A program made the position numbers and the translations under genes. Shown here in pieces: positions 1 to 7,525 of a stretch of DNA of 36,059 bases (position 1 is the stretch's first letter; each line of letters starts with the position of its first letter). The notes beneath the pieces were generated by a model, which saw nothing but the letters and a program-made list of their open reading frames with translations, searched no databases and was not told the DNA's origin. This DNA is from Gammaproteobacteria bacterium (GTDB taxonomy: Bacteria > Pseudomonadota > Gammaproteobacteria > Steroidobacterales > Steroidobacteraceae). The stretch covers positions 1-36,059 of the forward strand of contig CANIOW010000029.1 in NCBI GenBank assembly GCA_947469285.1, in the 5' to 3' direction.

Positions 1-807
1 GCTGAGCGCACCAGGCCCTGGTTTGAATACCGCGCGCGGTTCATCACTCCGCGCCGCATCAATGAAGGCGTGGCTTTCTGGCAGGCACACCGCGAGGAAC
101 TCGAACGCATCGCGGCCGAACGCGGCGTGCCGCCTGAGATTATCGTCGGCATTGTCGGCGTGGAAACCTTTTACGGCACGATTACCGGGAAATTCCGGAT
201 ACTGGATGCTTTGGCGACACTGGCCTTCGATTATCCTGCCCGTGCGCCTTATTTTCGTGCAGAACTCGAGGAGTTCCTCCTGCTGGCCCGGGAACACGGC
301 ATGGATCCCCTGACCGTCACCGGCTCTTATGCAGGCGCCATGGGGGCACCGCAATTCATGCCACGCAGCGTGCGCGCCTATGCGCGCGATGGGGATGGCA
401 ATGGCCGAATCGACCTCTGGAACACCTGGGCCGATGTCTTTTCCAGTGTCGCCAACTTTCTGTGCGCCCATGGCTGGCAGCCGAATGAGCCCATTCGCGT
501 ACCAGCCACCCTGTTTTCCCCTGACGAGGTGCAGATCGAGGGGACAAAACTCGCCACCAACGATACCGTCGACAGCCTACAGCGCAAAGGCGTGGAATTT
601 ACCGCTTTGCTCCCCGACAGCGCGCCAGTCATGTTCGTGGCCGTGCGCGGCGAGCTGGGACCCGCCTATTTTGTGGGCTATAAAAACTTATGGGTCATCA
701 CCCGCTATAACCGCAGCAGTCTCTATGCCTTGACCGTCACTGAGCTAGGCGAAGCCGTGCGCGCCGCCCTTCAGGCAGCGCCCGCACCTGAGCCTGCCTC
801 GCCATGA
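1..807 (+). CDS. mltB: Membrane-bound lytic murein transglycosylase B, 5'-truncated by the window edge
   Basis: This is a lytic transglycosylase (SLT2/MltB family, GH103). It cleaves the glycan strand of peptidoglycan in the periplasm, leaving 1,6-anhydro-MurNAc ends. The frame is open from base 1, so the signal sequence and start lie outside the window. The family signatures PWFEYRARF, IIVGIVGVETFYG (the Glu at bases 163-165 is the expected catalytic acid), the repeated GSYAGAMGAPQFMPRS and the DGDGNGRIDLW segment are all present. The stop overlaps the rlpA start by 4 nt (ATGA), implying translational coupling. MltB next to RlpA is a conserved envelope arrangement in Pseudomonas-like bacteria. 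The 268 visible codons are probably about two thirds to three quarters of the protein. The identity is secure; only the N-terminus is missing. Confidence 0.95.
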   Translation, partial: AERTRPWFEYRARFITPRRINEGVAFWQAHREELERIAAERGVPPEIIVGIVGVETFYGTITGKFRILDALATLAFDYPARAPYFRAELEEFLLLAREHGMDPLTVTGSYAGAMGAPQFMPRSVRAYARDGDGNGRIDLWNTWADVFSSVANFLCAHGWQPNEPIRVPATLFSPDEVQIEGTKLATNDTVDSLQRKGVEFTALLPDSAPVMFVAVRGELGPAYFVGYKNLWVITRYNRSSLYALTVTELGEAVRAALQAAPAPEPASP

Positions 808-1781
808 CGGTGCTGCGTGCGCTGCTCGTCGTCGGCCTGGTCGGCCTGACCGGCTGCGTTGCTGTCCCACCGCCACGAGCGACTCCGATCCCCCCTGCGC
901 GGCCGCTGATCGTCAGGGCGCCCACCGCGCCTGACGCCACACACTCCACGAGCCACGACGCATCGCCGTCGACCGTCCATAGTGCGCCGGGGGAGGCCGC
1001 GCCCACCGATAGCGCGCGCGCAGACGTGACGGCAGCCTCCCCATCGCCGCCCTCGAGCGCTGTGCTAGCGGCGTCCAGCGAACCGGTTCCCAAAATAGAA
1101 CTGCGCACTCGCAAAGGCAACCCACCGGAATACTCCGTGCTTGGCCAGACTTATCGCCTGCTGCCAGGAGTCAGTGGTTACAAGGAACGCGGCGTGGCCA
1201 GCTGGTATGGGCCTGACTTCCATGCCAAGTCCACCTCGAATGGTGAAGCCTACGACATGTACGGCATGACCGCCGCCCACCGCACGCTACCGATCCCCGC
1301 GTATGTACGAGTCACCAATCTGACCAACGGTCGCGCGGTGATTGTGCGCGTGAATGACCGTGGGCCATTCAAGCACAACCGTATTATTGACCTGTCCTAT
1401 ACCGCGGCCTTGAAGCTCGACATGCTGCGACAAGGCACCGCACTGGTAGAAGTGGAATCGGTGCTGGCCGCAGGCGACGACGGCGTATTGCCAGGGTTTC
1501 CTGTTCAGCTCGCCAAGCTGGATGCCGGACGCGAGGCTAGCGGCACCTTATTTGCGCAGCTGGGTGCCTTCGGCGTTGAGCCAAACGCACTCGCCCTTCG
1601 CAACCACCTGCTAGCCGCAGGCATGAACGGCGTATTTATCGCGTCAGTACAGCGCACCGGCAAGCCTTTATGGCGGGTGCGTATTGGCCCCATCGACAGC
1701 GTCGAGCAATACGACCTGCTGGTGGAACAACTGGAACACCTGGGCCACATGGCCGTGACGCTCGCACGTACCGCCGACTAA
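804..1781 (+). CDS. rlpA: Septal-ring lytic transglycosylase RlpA, rare lipoprotein A
   Basis: This outer-membrane lipoprotein cleaves denuded (stem-peptide-free) glycan strands during daughter-cell separation. It has 325 residues. The N-terminus is a lipoprotein signal with lipobox LTGC (Cys18). A Pro/Ala/Ser-rich linker (about 20-95) follows. The double-psi beta-barrel RlpA domain (about 125-215) contains GVASWYGPDFHAKSTSNGE, MTAAHRTLP and VRVNDRGPF, the last carrying the conserved Asp of the RlpA active site. A C-terminal SPOR domain (about 248-325, starting LFAQLGAFG) should bind denuded septal peptidoglycan. It is translationally coupled to mltB. Its stop overlaps the stop of the convergent gene at 1778 by 4 bp, so there is no room for a dedicated terminator between them. 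Confidence 0.95.
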   Translation: MTVLRALLVVGLVGLTGCVAVPPPRATPIPPARPLIVRAPTAPDATHSTSHDASPSTVHSAPGEAAPTDSARADVTAASPSPPSSAVLAASSEPVPKIELRTRKGNPPEYSVLGQTYRLLPGVSGYKERGVASWYGPDFHAKSTSNGEAYDMYGMTAAHRTLPIPAYVRVTNLTNGRAVIVRVNDRGPFKHNRIIDLSYTAALKLDMLRQGTALVEVESVLAAGDDGVLPGFPVQLAKLDAGREASGTLFAQLGAFGVEPNALALRNHLLAAGMNGVFIASVQRTGKPLWRVRIGPIDSVEQYDLLVEQLEHLGHMAVTLARTAD

Positions 1782-2839
1782 GCGCCAGCGCGCACTGCCT
1801 GTTCCCAGCCCAATGCCGCCACGCCTTCTACATGGCGCGCAAACTCTTTGGCCCGCTCACTGGCGGCTGTGCCACGCAGCAAGCGCCCACGGATGCCGTG
1901 GAAAATAGCCGCAAAACGGAATAGGTTGAAGGCTACGTAGAAATCCAGATGCGGGATACTCTCGCGGCCAGTGCGGCGGCAATAAGCAGCCACATAGTCT
2001 TCTTCCGCCGGCAAACCCAAGGCCACGAGATCGCGCCCGCGTAGACCTGGCAGCGCGCTGTCAGGCATGCGGTAGGTCATCAGGTGATAGCCGAAGTCTG
2101 CCAGTGGGTGGCCCAGCGTTGACAGCTCCCAGTCGAGCACGGCGATCACCCGTGGCTCCGTTGGATGAAAAATCATGTTGTCACAGCGGAAGTCGCCGTG
2201 GACCAGTGACACCTCGTCACCTGGTGGAATGTTCGCCTGCAGCCAGTCGAACAGCCGGTCCATGTCTTCGATGCGCCCAGCGGCCGGGTCATCACGGTAC
2301 TGGCCGCCCCAACGGATGAGCTGGCGGGTGAAGTAGTTGCCGGCCTTGCCAAAATCACCCAGACCCGCCGCCACATGGTCAACCCGATGCAGTTGCGCGA
2401 GCGTGGCGTTCATCGCGTCATAAATACCGGCGCGGTCCTCACGCGGCAGCTCAGGCAGGCTTGGATCCCAAAACACACGACCCTCGACATGCGCCATCAG
2501 GTAGAACGCCGTCCCGATGATGGTGGTGTCCTCGCACAACACCACAGCGCGTGCTACCGGAAAACCTACGCGCCCTAAAGCGGCGATGACGCGATATTCA
2601 CGCTCCACGGCATGGGCACCGGACAGCAACACGCCTGGTGGTTTCTTACGCAATACATAATGCACGCCATCGATCGTGATGGCGTAAGTGGGGTTGGATT
2701 GGCCGCCCCGAAACTGGCGTACCGACAAGCTCTTGGCATCTGCGAATTCATCAACTGCGGAGCGTAGCCAGGCCAGTAGTGCCGCCTCATCCATTTCAAA
2801 GCCCGGACGCACCGGCGTGGTCACTGCTTCCACTGACAT
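1778..2839 (-). CDS. Phosphotransferase family protein (APH fold, ACAD10/11-N-terminal-like)
   Basis: This is a 353-residue aminoglycoside-phosphotransferase-fold (kinase-like) protein. The N-lobe has FRGGQSNPTYAI (residues 43-54) and YVLRKKPPG with the ATP-contact Lys. The C-lobe has LVHGDFRCDNMIF (catalytic Asp216, metal-binding Asn221) and VLDWELSTLGHPLADFG (Asp236 in the DFG-equivalent position). The sequence is closest to the group related to the N-terminal domain of ACAD10/ACAD11 and usually found with acyl-CoA dehydrogenases, not to true antibiotic kinases. In ACAD10/11 this domain phosphorylates 4-hydroxyacyl-CoAs, so a role in hydroxy-fatty-acid breakdown is plausible but inferred. 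The ATG at 2839 is chosen because AGGAG lies 6 nt upstream; an in-frame TTG directly before it is unlikely. It follows an SDR dehydrogenase in the same operon, which fits oxidation chemistry. Confidence 0.85.
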   Translation of the reverse strand: MSVEAVTTPVRPGFEMDEAALLAWLRSAVDEFADAKSLSVRQFRGGQSNPTYAITIDGVHYVLRKKPPGVLLSGAHAVEREYRVIAALGRVGFPVARAVVLCEDTTIIGTAFYLMAHVEGRVFWDPSLPELPREDRAGIYDAMNATLAQLHRVDHVAAGLGDFGKAGNYFTRQLIRWGGQYRDDPAAGRIEDMDRLFDWLQANIPPGDEVSLVHGDFRCDNMIFHPTEPRVIAVLDWELSTLGHPLADFGYHLMTYRMPDSALPGLRGRDLVALGLPAEEDYVAAYCRRTGRESIPHLDFYVAFNLFRFAAIFHGIRGRLLRGTAASERAKEFARHVEGVAALGWEQAVRAGA

Positions 2840-2845
2840 CAAAAT

Positions 2846-2850
2846 CTCCT
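2846..2850 (-). promoter_or_regulatory. Ribosome binding site AGGAG of the APH-fold gene
   Basis: AGGAG lies 6 nt upstream of the ATG at 2839 and partly overlaps the stop codon of the upstream SDR gene (TAG at 2849-2851). This fixes the start and argues for coupled translation of the two genes. Confidence 0.7.
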
Positions 2851-3616
2851 ACAACGTACTGACGGCATGCCCGCCGTCAACGCTTAATACTGCGCCAGTC
2901 ATGAAGGCGGAAGCGCTGGATGCGAGCAACAATAAGGGGCCGGTCAGGTCAGTCGGTTGCCCGAGACGGCGCTGCGGCACGCGCTTCAGCAGCGCCTGCC
3001 CGGGCGGCGTGTCGAAATAATACCGGTTCATATCCGACAAAAAATAACCGGGCGCGATAGCGTTCACACGGATCTCGTGCCTGGCCCATTCCAGCGCCAG
3101 TTGGCGCGTCAGCTGAATCAGGCCTGCCTTGGAGATGGCATATGGCGTCACTGCCAGTGACTGTCGCAAGCCCAGCACCGAAGCAATGTTGATGATGCTA
3201 CCGGAGCGACCCGCCGCAATCAGCCGCAGCGCTACCGCTTGTGACAGGAAAAACGCACCCTTGAGGTTCGTGTCAAGCACTTCATCCCATTGCGCGGCGG
3301 TCTGTTCGAGCGCCGCGGCAGAATGATTAGCGCCTGCATTGTTGACCAGAATGTCCACCACCCCAAAACTGGGCGGCACCGCGTCGAGCGCTGCCTCAAT
3401 GCTGTGTGTTGCGGTGATATCCAGCGGTACCACCGCCACGGCTGCACCAGTAGCAGTCAGACGCTCCGCCAGTACCTGCATGGTCTCAACTCTTCGCGCG
3501 GCAAGGACCACGCTGGCCCCGGCGCCTGCCAACACCGTCGCAAAGTGCGTCCCGAAGGTCCCCGAGGCCCCGGTCACCAGCGCGCAATGTCCCTGCAGAT
3601 CTGCCTGAAGGGTCAC
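2849..3616 (-). CDS. Short-chain dehydrogenase/reductase (SDR, FabG-like)
   Basis: This is an NAD(P)-dependent oxidoreductase of about 255 residues, the classical SDR length. The Rossmann motif TGASGTFG is at residues 15-22 and the structural NNAG at about 92-95. The catalytic Ser146 (INIAS), Tyr159 and Lys163 (YAISK) are present, followed by RVNAIAPGYF after the active site. The C-terminus (LSVDGGHAVSTL) is typical of the family. A longer open frame extends upstream, but it would overlap the preceding lipoprotein gene and adds non-homologous residues. I therefore choose GTG at 3616, 7 nt after that gene's stop and preceded by GAGGCG. The substrate cannot be read from sequence. Position just before the APH-fold gene suggests work on hydroxyacyl-CoA or similar intermediates. 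Confidence 0.9.
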   Translation of the reverse strand: MTLQADLQGHCALVTGASGTFGTHFATVLAGAGASVVLAARRVETMQVLAERLTATGAAVAVVPLDITATHSIEAALDAVPPSFGVVDILVNNAGANHSAAALEQTAAQWDEVLDTNLKGAFFLSQAVALRLIAAGRSGSIINIASVLGLRQSLAVTPYAISKAGLIQLTRQLALEWARHEIRVNAIAPGYFLSDMNRYYFDTPPGQALLKRVPQRRLGQPTDLTGPLLLLASSASAFMTGAVLSVDGGHAVSTL

Positions 3617-3623
3617 CCGCGCC

Positions 3624-5624
3624 TCAGGGAATGGCGTCAAAGGCTGGCACCAGCGTCGGTGTTGAGGTACCAGTCGCGGTGATGGTCGAGTTACCCAATT
3701 GCTTGGCGGCATTATTGCCCCAGGCATAGACCTGCCCATCAGCAGCCAGCGCGAGCGAATGTGAGCGCCCGCCGGCAGTCACACTCAGCGCTGTCGTAAC
3801 GCCCGTAGCACTGGTGTAAACCGTGCGTGCGGTAGTGGTGGTGTCGCCTACTTCACCGGAGGCATTACCCCCTGCCCCGCGCACCGTTCCGTTGGTACCT
3901 GCCAGCAGCAGATGCAGATCCGACGCACTGGCATCCACTGCATCCAAGGCCACGCCTGTGGGGGTAACGACATCGGCGGTAAAGCCTGCACCACGACCCA
4001 ACTGCCCGGCACTGTTCTCGCCCCAGGCGTAGACCATGCGAGTAGTCGTCAAGGCCATCGAGAGATCGGCACCTGCACGCAAGCGCACGATATGGCGCAG
4101 ACCCGTGTCAGTGGGCACGCGCTTGAGCGCTAGTGTGCCATCGCCGAGTTGGCCGGCGGCATTGGCGCCCCAAGCATAGACACTGCCATCTGCCAACAGC
4201 GCTAGGCTATGCGCATTGCCAGCAGCCACCGCCGCGACACCACTCAGGCCAGTGATCGCCACCGGCGACGACTTCACCACCCGACCGCCAATTCCCAGCT
4301 GACCGGCATCGTCGAGCCCGAAAGCACAAATAGAGCCGTCGTCCAGCACCACCAACGAATGATTAAGCCCCGCCGCGATGGCGATGGCCGCATGTGGCAA
4401 GGTCACCTTGACGGGCGTGCTCCGCAACAGCAGGTCGCCAACGCCGAGCTGCCCTGCGCTGTTACGACCCCAGACATACACCTCGCCATTCTGTAGCCGC
4501 ACCAGCGCGTGGTGTCCGCCAACGGCCAGCTCCACCGCCACCGCGGCCGCTGGCAACGTCACTGGGGTGGGCGTGTCGGTGGCTTCGGTCGCTGCGGTGC
4601 CATTGCCCCGCTGACCCTCGCCGTTATAGCCCCAGCTCCAGACCGTGCCATTGCTCTTCAACACCACCGTGAAGCTTTCCCCAGCCTGCGGCGCACGTGC
4701 AGTATCGACGTAGGCTGGCAACGCCGGCAATGCCACAGCAGCACGCGCGGCAACGCTCAGGGTCGCGGCGGCACTGGTCGCCGTACCCAAACCATTGGTA
4801 ACAGTCACCGTGTAAGTGGCCGTGTCGTCGGCCAACGCTGCGGCCGCCAGCACATAACGGCGACCAGTGGCCAAGGGGACGGCTACCCCGTTGCGCTTCC
4901 ACACGTAAGTGAGCGCACCGCCGGTCGCTTGGACGCCGAACAGTACCGACTCGCCCTCCGCCACGACCTGGCTGACTGGACCGTTGACGATTGCCGGCAC
5001 GCTGGCCACCGACAACAGCACTGGCGCACTAAACACGGCGCCGGCGCCATTGGCGACCGCCACCGAATAACTGGCACCATCATCACCCGCCACCGTGGCA
5101 GCAGTGGTGTAACTGGCGCTGGTTGCGCCAGAAATACTGACGTCATCCTTCAGCCATTGGTAGCTGAGTGCGTCCCCCGTAGCCGTCACGGTGAAGGTAG
5201 CGGTGGCGCCAACGTTGACCGAGACCGGCACCGGCTGCGTGGTGATAGCTGGCGGTCCCTGCACGGTCAATGTGGCTTCGCTACTGGTCACGCTGCCGGA
5301 ACCATTGCTGACCGTCACACTGAATTTCGCGCCACTGTCCGCCAACACCAGCACCGGCGTGATGTAACTGGAATTGGTAGCGCTAGCGATATTGACGCCG
5401 TTACGTTTCCACTGGAACGTCAGCGGCGCTGAACCCTCGGCACCAAAACTGAAGGTAGCGGTCTGCGTGACAAACGCCGTGACGTCCCCCGGTTGCACGG
5501 TGATCTTGGGGGCACCGTAGGATCCCCCCATGCAGCCGGTAAGCAGCGTGGAGAGCACGAGCAGGCCAGCACCAAGGTGGCGTACGCAGTGGGTAAACGG
5601 GTTCTGGCGGACAGAGGCGGTCAT
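3624..5624 (-). CDS. Lipoprotein with three Ig-like domains and a seven-repeat RCC1-type beta-propeller
   Basis: This is a 666-residue predicted lipoprotein. After a signal with lipobox LLTGC (Cys31) come three consecutive Ig-like domains (about 39-122, 123-206 and 207-292), each with the pattern P..ITVQP, a WKRNG/WLKDD core Trp and Y.VTVSNG. The C-terminal half (about 305-660) carries seven RCC1/ATS1-type repeats with signatures such as VYVWGRNSAGQLG and VYAWGANAAGQLG, enough for one closed seven-bladed propeller. One blade is degenerate (VRGAGGNASGEVG). Such modular lipoproteins are presumed cell-surface binding or scaffold proteins; no catalytic motif is visible. A good ribosome binding site (AAGGA) precedes the ATG. 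The gene lies downstream of a LysE-type exporter and 7 nt ahead of the SDR gene. Domain identity is clear; function is unknown. Confidence 0.9.
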   Translation of the reverse strand: MTASVRQNPFTHCVRHLGAGLLVLSTLLTGCMGGSYGAPKITVQPGDVTAFVTQTATFSFGAEGSAPLTFQWKRNGVNIASATNSSYITPVLVLADSGAKFSVTVSNGSGSVTSSEATLTVQGPPAITTQPVPVSVNVGATATFTVTATGDALSYQWLKDDVSISGATSASYTTAATVAGDDGASYSVAVANGAGAVFSAPVLLSVASVPAIVNGPVSQVVAEGESVLFGVQATGGALTYVWKRNGVAVPLATGRRYVLAAAALADDTATYTVTVTNGLGTATSAAATLSVAARAAVALPALPAYVDTARAPQAGESFTVVLKSNGTVWSWGYNGEGQRGNGTAATEATDTPTPVTLPAAAVAVELAVGGHHALVRLQNGEVYVWGRNSAGQLGVGDLLLRSTPVKVTLPHAAIAIAAGLNHSLVVLDDGSICAFGLDDAGQLGIGGRVVKSSPVAITGLSGVAAVAAGNAHSLALLADGSVYAWGANAAGQLGDGTLALKRVPTDTGLRHIVRLRAGADLSMALTTTRMVYAWGENSAGQLGRGAGFTADVVTPTGVALDAVDASASDLHLLLAGTNGTVRGAGGNASGEVGDTTTTARTVYTSATGVTTALSVTAGGRSHSLALAADGQVYAWGNNAAKQLGNSTITATGTSTPTLVPAFDAIP

Positions 5625-5687
5625 CGGCTTCCTTTCATCCAGGCAAGAGAGGACCCGGAGCGGTGTGAGGATAGCAAATCGACGCGA

Positions 5688-6344
5688 TCAACGGCGCCAG
5701 GCTTCCAGCAACAAGTCGCTGCCGAGCCAACCGAGCAACAATCCGCAGGCACTGTAGGTCGCCACGCGCCAGGTCACCCCGGCGCGGCGGCGGAACGCCT
5801 CCACAAACCACGCGCAGAGGAAGGCGGCCGCCACACTACTGGCCATAAACCCACAGAAAAACACCAAAAACTGGTTGGCGGTGGGCGTGGTAACACCCAG
5901 CACGCCCATCGCTGCGCCCATCGCCGACCAATAGGCTAAATTTTGTGGATTGGTCAATGACAACACCGCGCCAGCCCCAAACGCCCCCCGGGCAGCTGCG
6001 CGCGGGTCCGCCACGGTCGGCAAGGCTGCGCGGCGGGCCTCCCAGGCGTCCGCAAAGCTTAGCCAGGCGAGCCACAACAAATAGAGTCCACTGGCAACGC
6101 TAATCGGCAAGCGCACCGCCGGCGACTGCAACAGCAAACCCACGCCGGCGAGGCCAAGGATGGCCCAGGTGGCATCGCCAATCAGGGACCCTACCTGGAC
6201 GGCAAGCGCCGCCGCATAGCCCTCGTGCAGGCCGCGCCGCAGGGTCTCGGCGAACACCGCACCGGGCGCCAGATTGAACACCATGCCGAGCCCAAAAGCA
6301 CCCGCAAACAGGACGACCGACGGCGTTACACTAGCCATCACCAT
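5688..6344 (-). CDS. LysE/RhtB family amino-acid exporter
   Basis: This is a 218-residue inner-membrane protein with about six hydrophobic segments. It has the LysE/RhtB N-terminal signature: a first membrane helix, then FNLAPGAVFAETLRRGLHEGY and a second helix with GSLIGDATWAILGLAGVG. Members export lysine, arginine, homoserine, threonine or similar solutes by proton antiport; the substrate cannot be predicted here. ATG at 6344 is supported by AGGAG 5 nt upstream. It is the first gene of a reverse-strand block and is divergent from dacC, with only 24 bp between the two start codons. It is 63 bp upstream of the Ig/RCC1 lipoprotein, so co-transcription with it is possible. Confidence 0.9.
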   Translation of the reverse strand: MVMASVTPSVVLFAGAFGLGMVFNLAPGAVFAETLRRGLHEGYAAALAVQVGSLIGDATWAILGLAGVGLLLQSPAVRLPISVASGLYLLWLAWLSFADAWEARRAALPTVADPRAAARGAFGAGAVLSLTNPQNLAYWSAMGAAMGVLGVTTPTANQFLVFFCGFMASSVAAAFLCAWFVEAFRRRAGVTWRVATYSACGLLLGWLGSDLLLEAWRR

Positions 6345-6368
6345 TCACTCTCCTAGGTTGCATCACCG
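6345..6368. promoter_or_regulatory. 24-bp divergent start region between the LysE-type gene and dacC
   Basis: The two start codons face away from each other across 24 bp. The gap holds AGGAG for the reverse gene (6350-6354) overlapping the palindrome CCTAGG (6352-6357), whose AGG half is the only Shine-Dalgarno-like sequence for dacC. No promoter fits here, so promoters for both genes must lie inside the opposite gene's coding sequence, or transcription reads in from further away. Confidence 0.55.
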
Positions 6369-7520
6369 ATGTCCCTACACCGCTGCATTGTCGCCTGTTT
6401 CACCTGCCTGCTGTGGCCCATTCTGCTCGCGAGTGGCGTGGCCACCGCCGCGGAACTTATTCCACCCCCGCCAGCCATGGTCGGCCGCGGCTACATCCTA
6501 GTGGACGCCAATAGCGGCGCCGTGATCGCCGCCGCCAACGACACCCAGCGACTCGAACCGGCCAGCCTCACCAAGCTGATGACTGCCTATGTGGTGTTTG
6601 ATGCGCTGCGCGCCGGCAAGCTGCGCTTGGACCAGAGCGTGAACATCTCGACCACCGCTTGGAAGCAGGAAGGCTCGCGGACCTTTGTGGAACCGGGCAT
6701 GCAGGTGCGTACCGAAGAGCTGATCAAAGGCATGATCATTCAAAGTGGCAACGATGCCACAGTAGCCTTGGCAGAAGCGGTGGCCGGCACCGAGACGACT
6801 TTCGCCCAACTCATGAATCTGCACGCCCAACGCCTGGGGATGCCGGGCTCCCATTGGGAAAACGCTACTGGGCTGCCGGGAGCGCAGCACTACACCACCG
6901 CCCGCGATTTAGCGGTACTCGCCAGCGCCATCATTCGCGAATTTCCGCAGTACTACCGCTACTATTCCATCCGCGAATTCACCTTTCATGGCATCACCCA
7001 ACAAAACCGTAACGGCCTGCTCGGTCGGGACCCCACCGTCGATGGCATCAAGACGGGACATACGGACAGCGCCGGCTACTGTCTTGCCGCCTCGGCGCAG
7101 CGAAACGGCATGCGGCTAGTGTCTGTGGTGCTCGGTACCGCCAGTCCCCGCGCCCGTGAAGATGCCAGCCAGGCGCTGCTCAACTGGGGATTTTCCTTCT
7201 ATGAATCACAGCGTGTGTTCAGTGCCGGCAAAGCGGTACGCACGGCAGAAGTCTTCAAGTCAGGCGGCACCGCAGAATTTGGGGTCGCGCGAGATCTGTG
7301 GGTCACGCTGCCCCGCGGTGATTACGCACGCGTACGCGCCAGCATTACTTTGAGCCAGCCACTGGTGGCGCCGCTGACCACGCAGCAAACAGTGGGGCAG
7401 GTGAAAGTCTTGCTCGATGGCCGGGTGATCGCGCAGGGGGCACTGCGTCCCCTGCATGCCGTGCCGGCCGGGCAGCTGTTCCGCCGTGCCTGGGACAGCC
7501 TGCGCCTGCTGGTGCACTGA
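6369..7520 (+). CDS. dacC: D-alanyl-D-alanine carboxypeptidase, PBP5/6 type
   Basis: This low-molecular-mass penicillin-binding protein removes the terminal D-Ala from peptidoglycan pentapeptides in the periplasm. It has 383 residues. A cleavable signal peptide (about 1-28) precedes the mature start AELIPPPPAMVGRGYILVD. All three active-site motifs of the SxxK family are present: Ser66-Leu-Thr-Lys69, Ser126-Gly-Asn128 and Lys228-Thr-Gly230. The PBP5 C-terminal beta domain follows (about 285-375), and the tail (LFRRAWDSLRLLVH) resembles the amphipathic membrane anchor. The aminotransferase gene begins 5 nt after the stop, so the two are probably co-transcribed. In many gammaproteobacteria this gene follows rlpA directly; here a 4.6-kb reverse-strand block lies between them. 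Confidence 0.95.
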   Translation: MSLHRCIVACFTCLLWPILLASGVATAAELIPPPPAMVGRGYILVDANSGAVIAAANDTQRLEPASLTKLMTAYVVFDALRAGKLRLDQSVNISTTAWKQEGSRTFVEPGMQVRTEELIKGMIIQSGNDATVALAEAVAGTETTFAQLMNLHAQRLGMPGSHWENATGLPGAQHYTTARDLAVLASAIIREFPQYYRYYSIREFTFHGITQQNRNGLLGRDPTVDGIKTGHTDSAGYCLAASAQRNGMRLVSVVLGTASPRAREDASQALLNWGFSFYESQRVFSAGKAVRTAEVFKSGGTAEFGVARDLWVTLPRGDYARVRASITLSQPLVAPLTTQQTVGQVKVLLDGRVIAQGALRPLHAVPAGQLFRRAWDSLRLLVH

Positions 7521-7525
7521 CCGCC

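Noticed and set aside
1778-2839. Aminoglycoside resistance gene
   Set aside because: The APH-fold motifs match the ACAD10/11-like group; no feature specific to antibiotic kinases is seen.
3617-3739. Longer SDR start inside the upstream lipoprotein gene
   Set aside because: The extra residues do not match the SDR family and would overlap the end of the RCC1 propeller; GTG 3616 has a plausible ribosome binding site.
4509-5432. Long + strand open frame opposite the Ig/RCC1 gene
   Set aside because: No recognisable domain, Arg/His/Gly-rich composition typical of antisense GC-rich frames; the reverse frame has clear Ig and RCC1 repeats.
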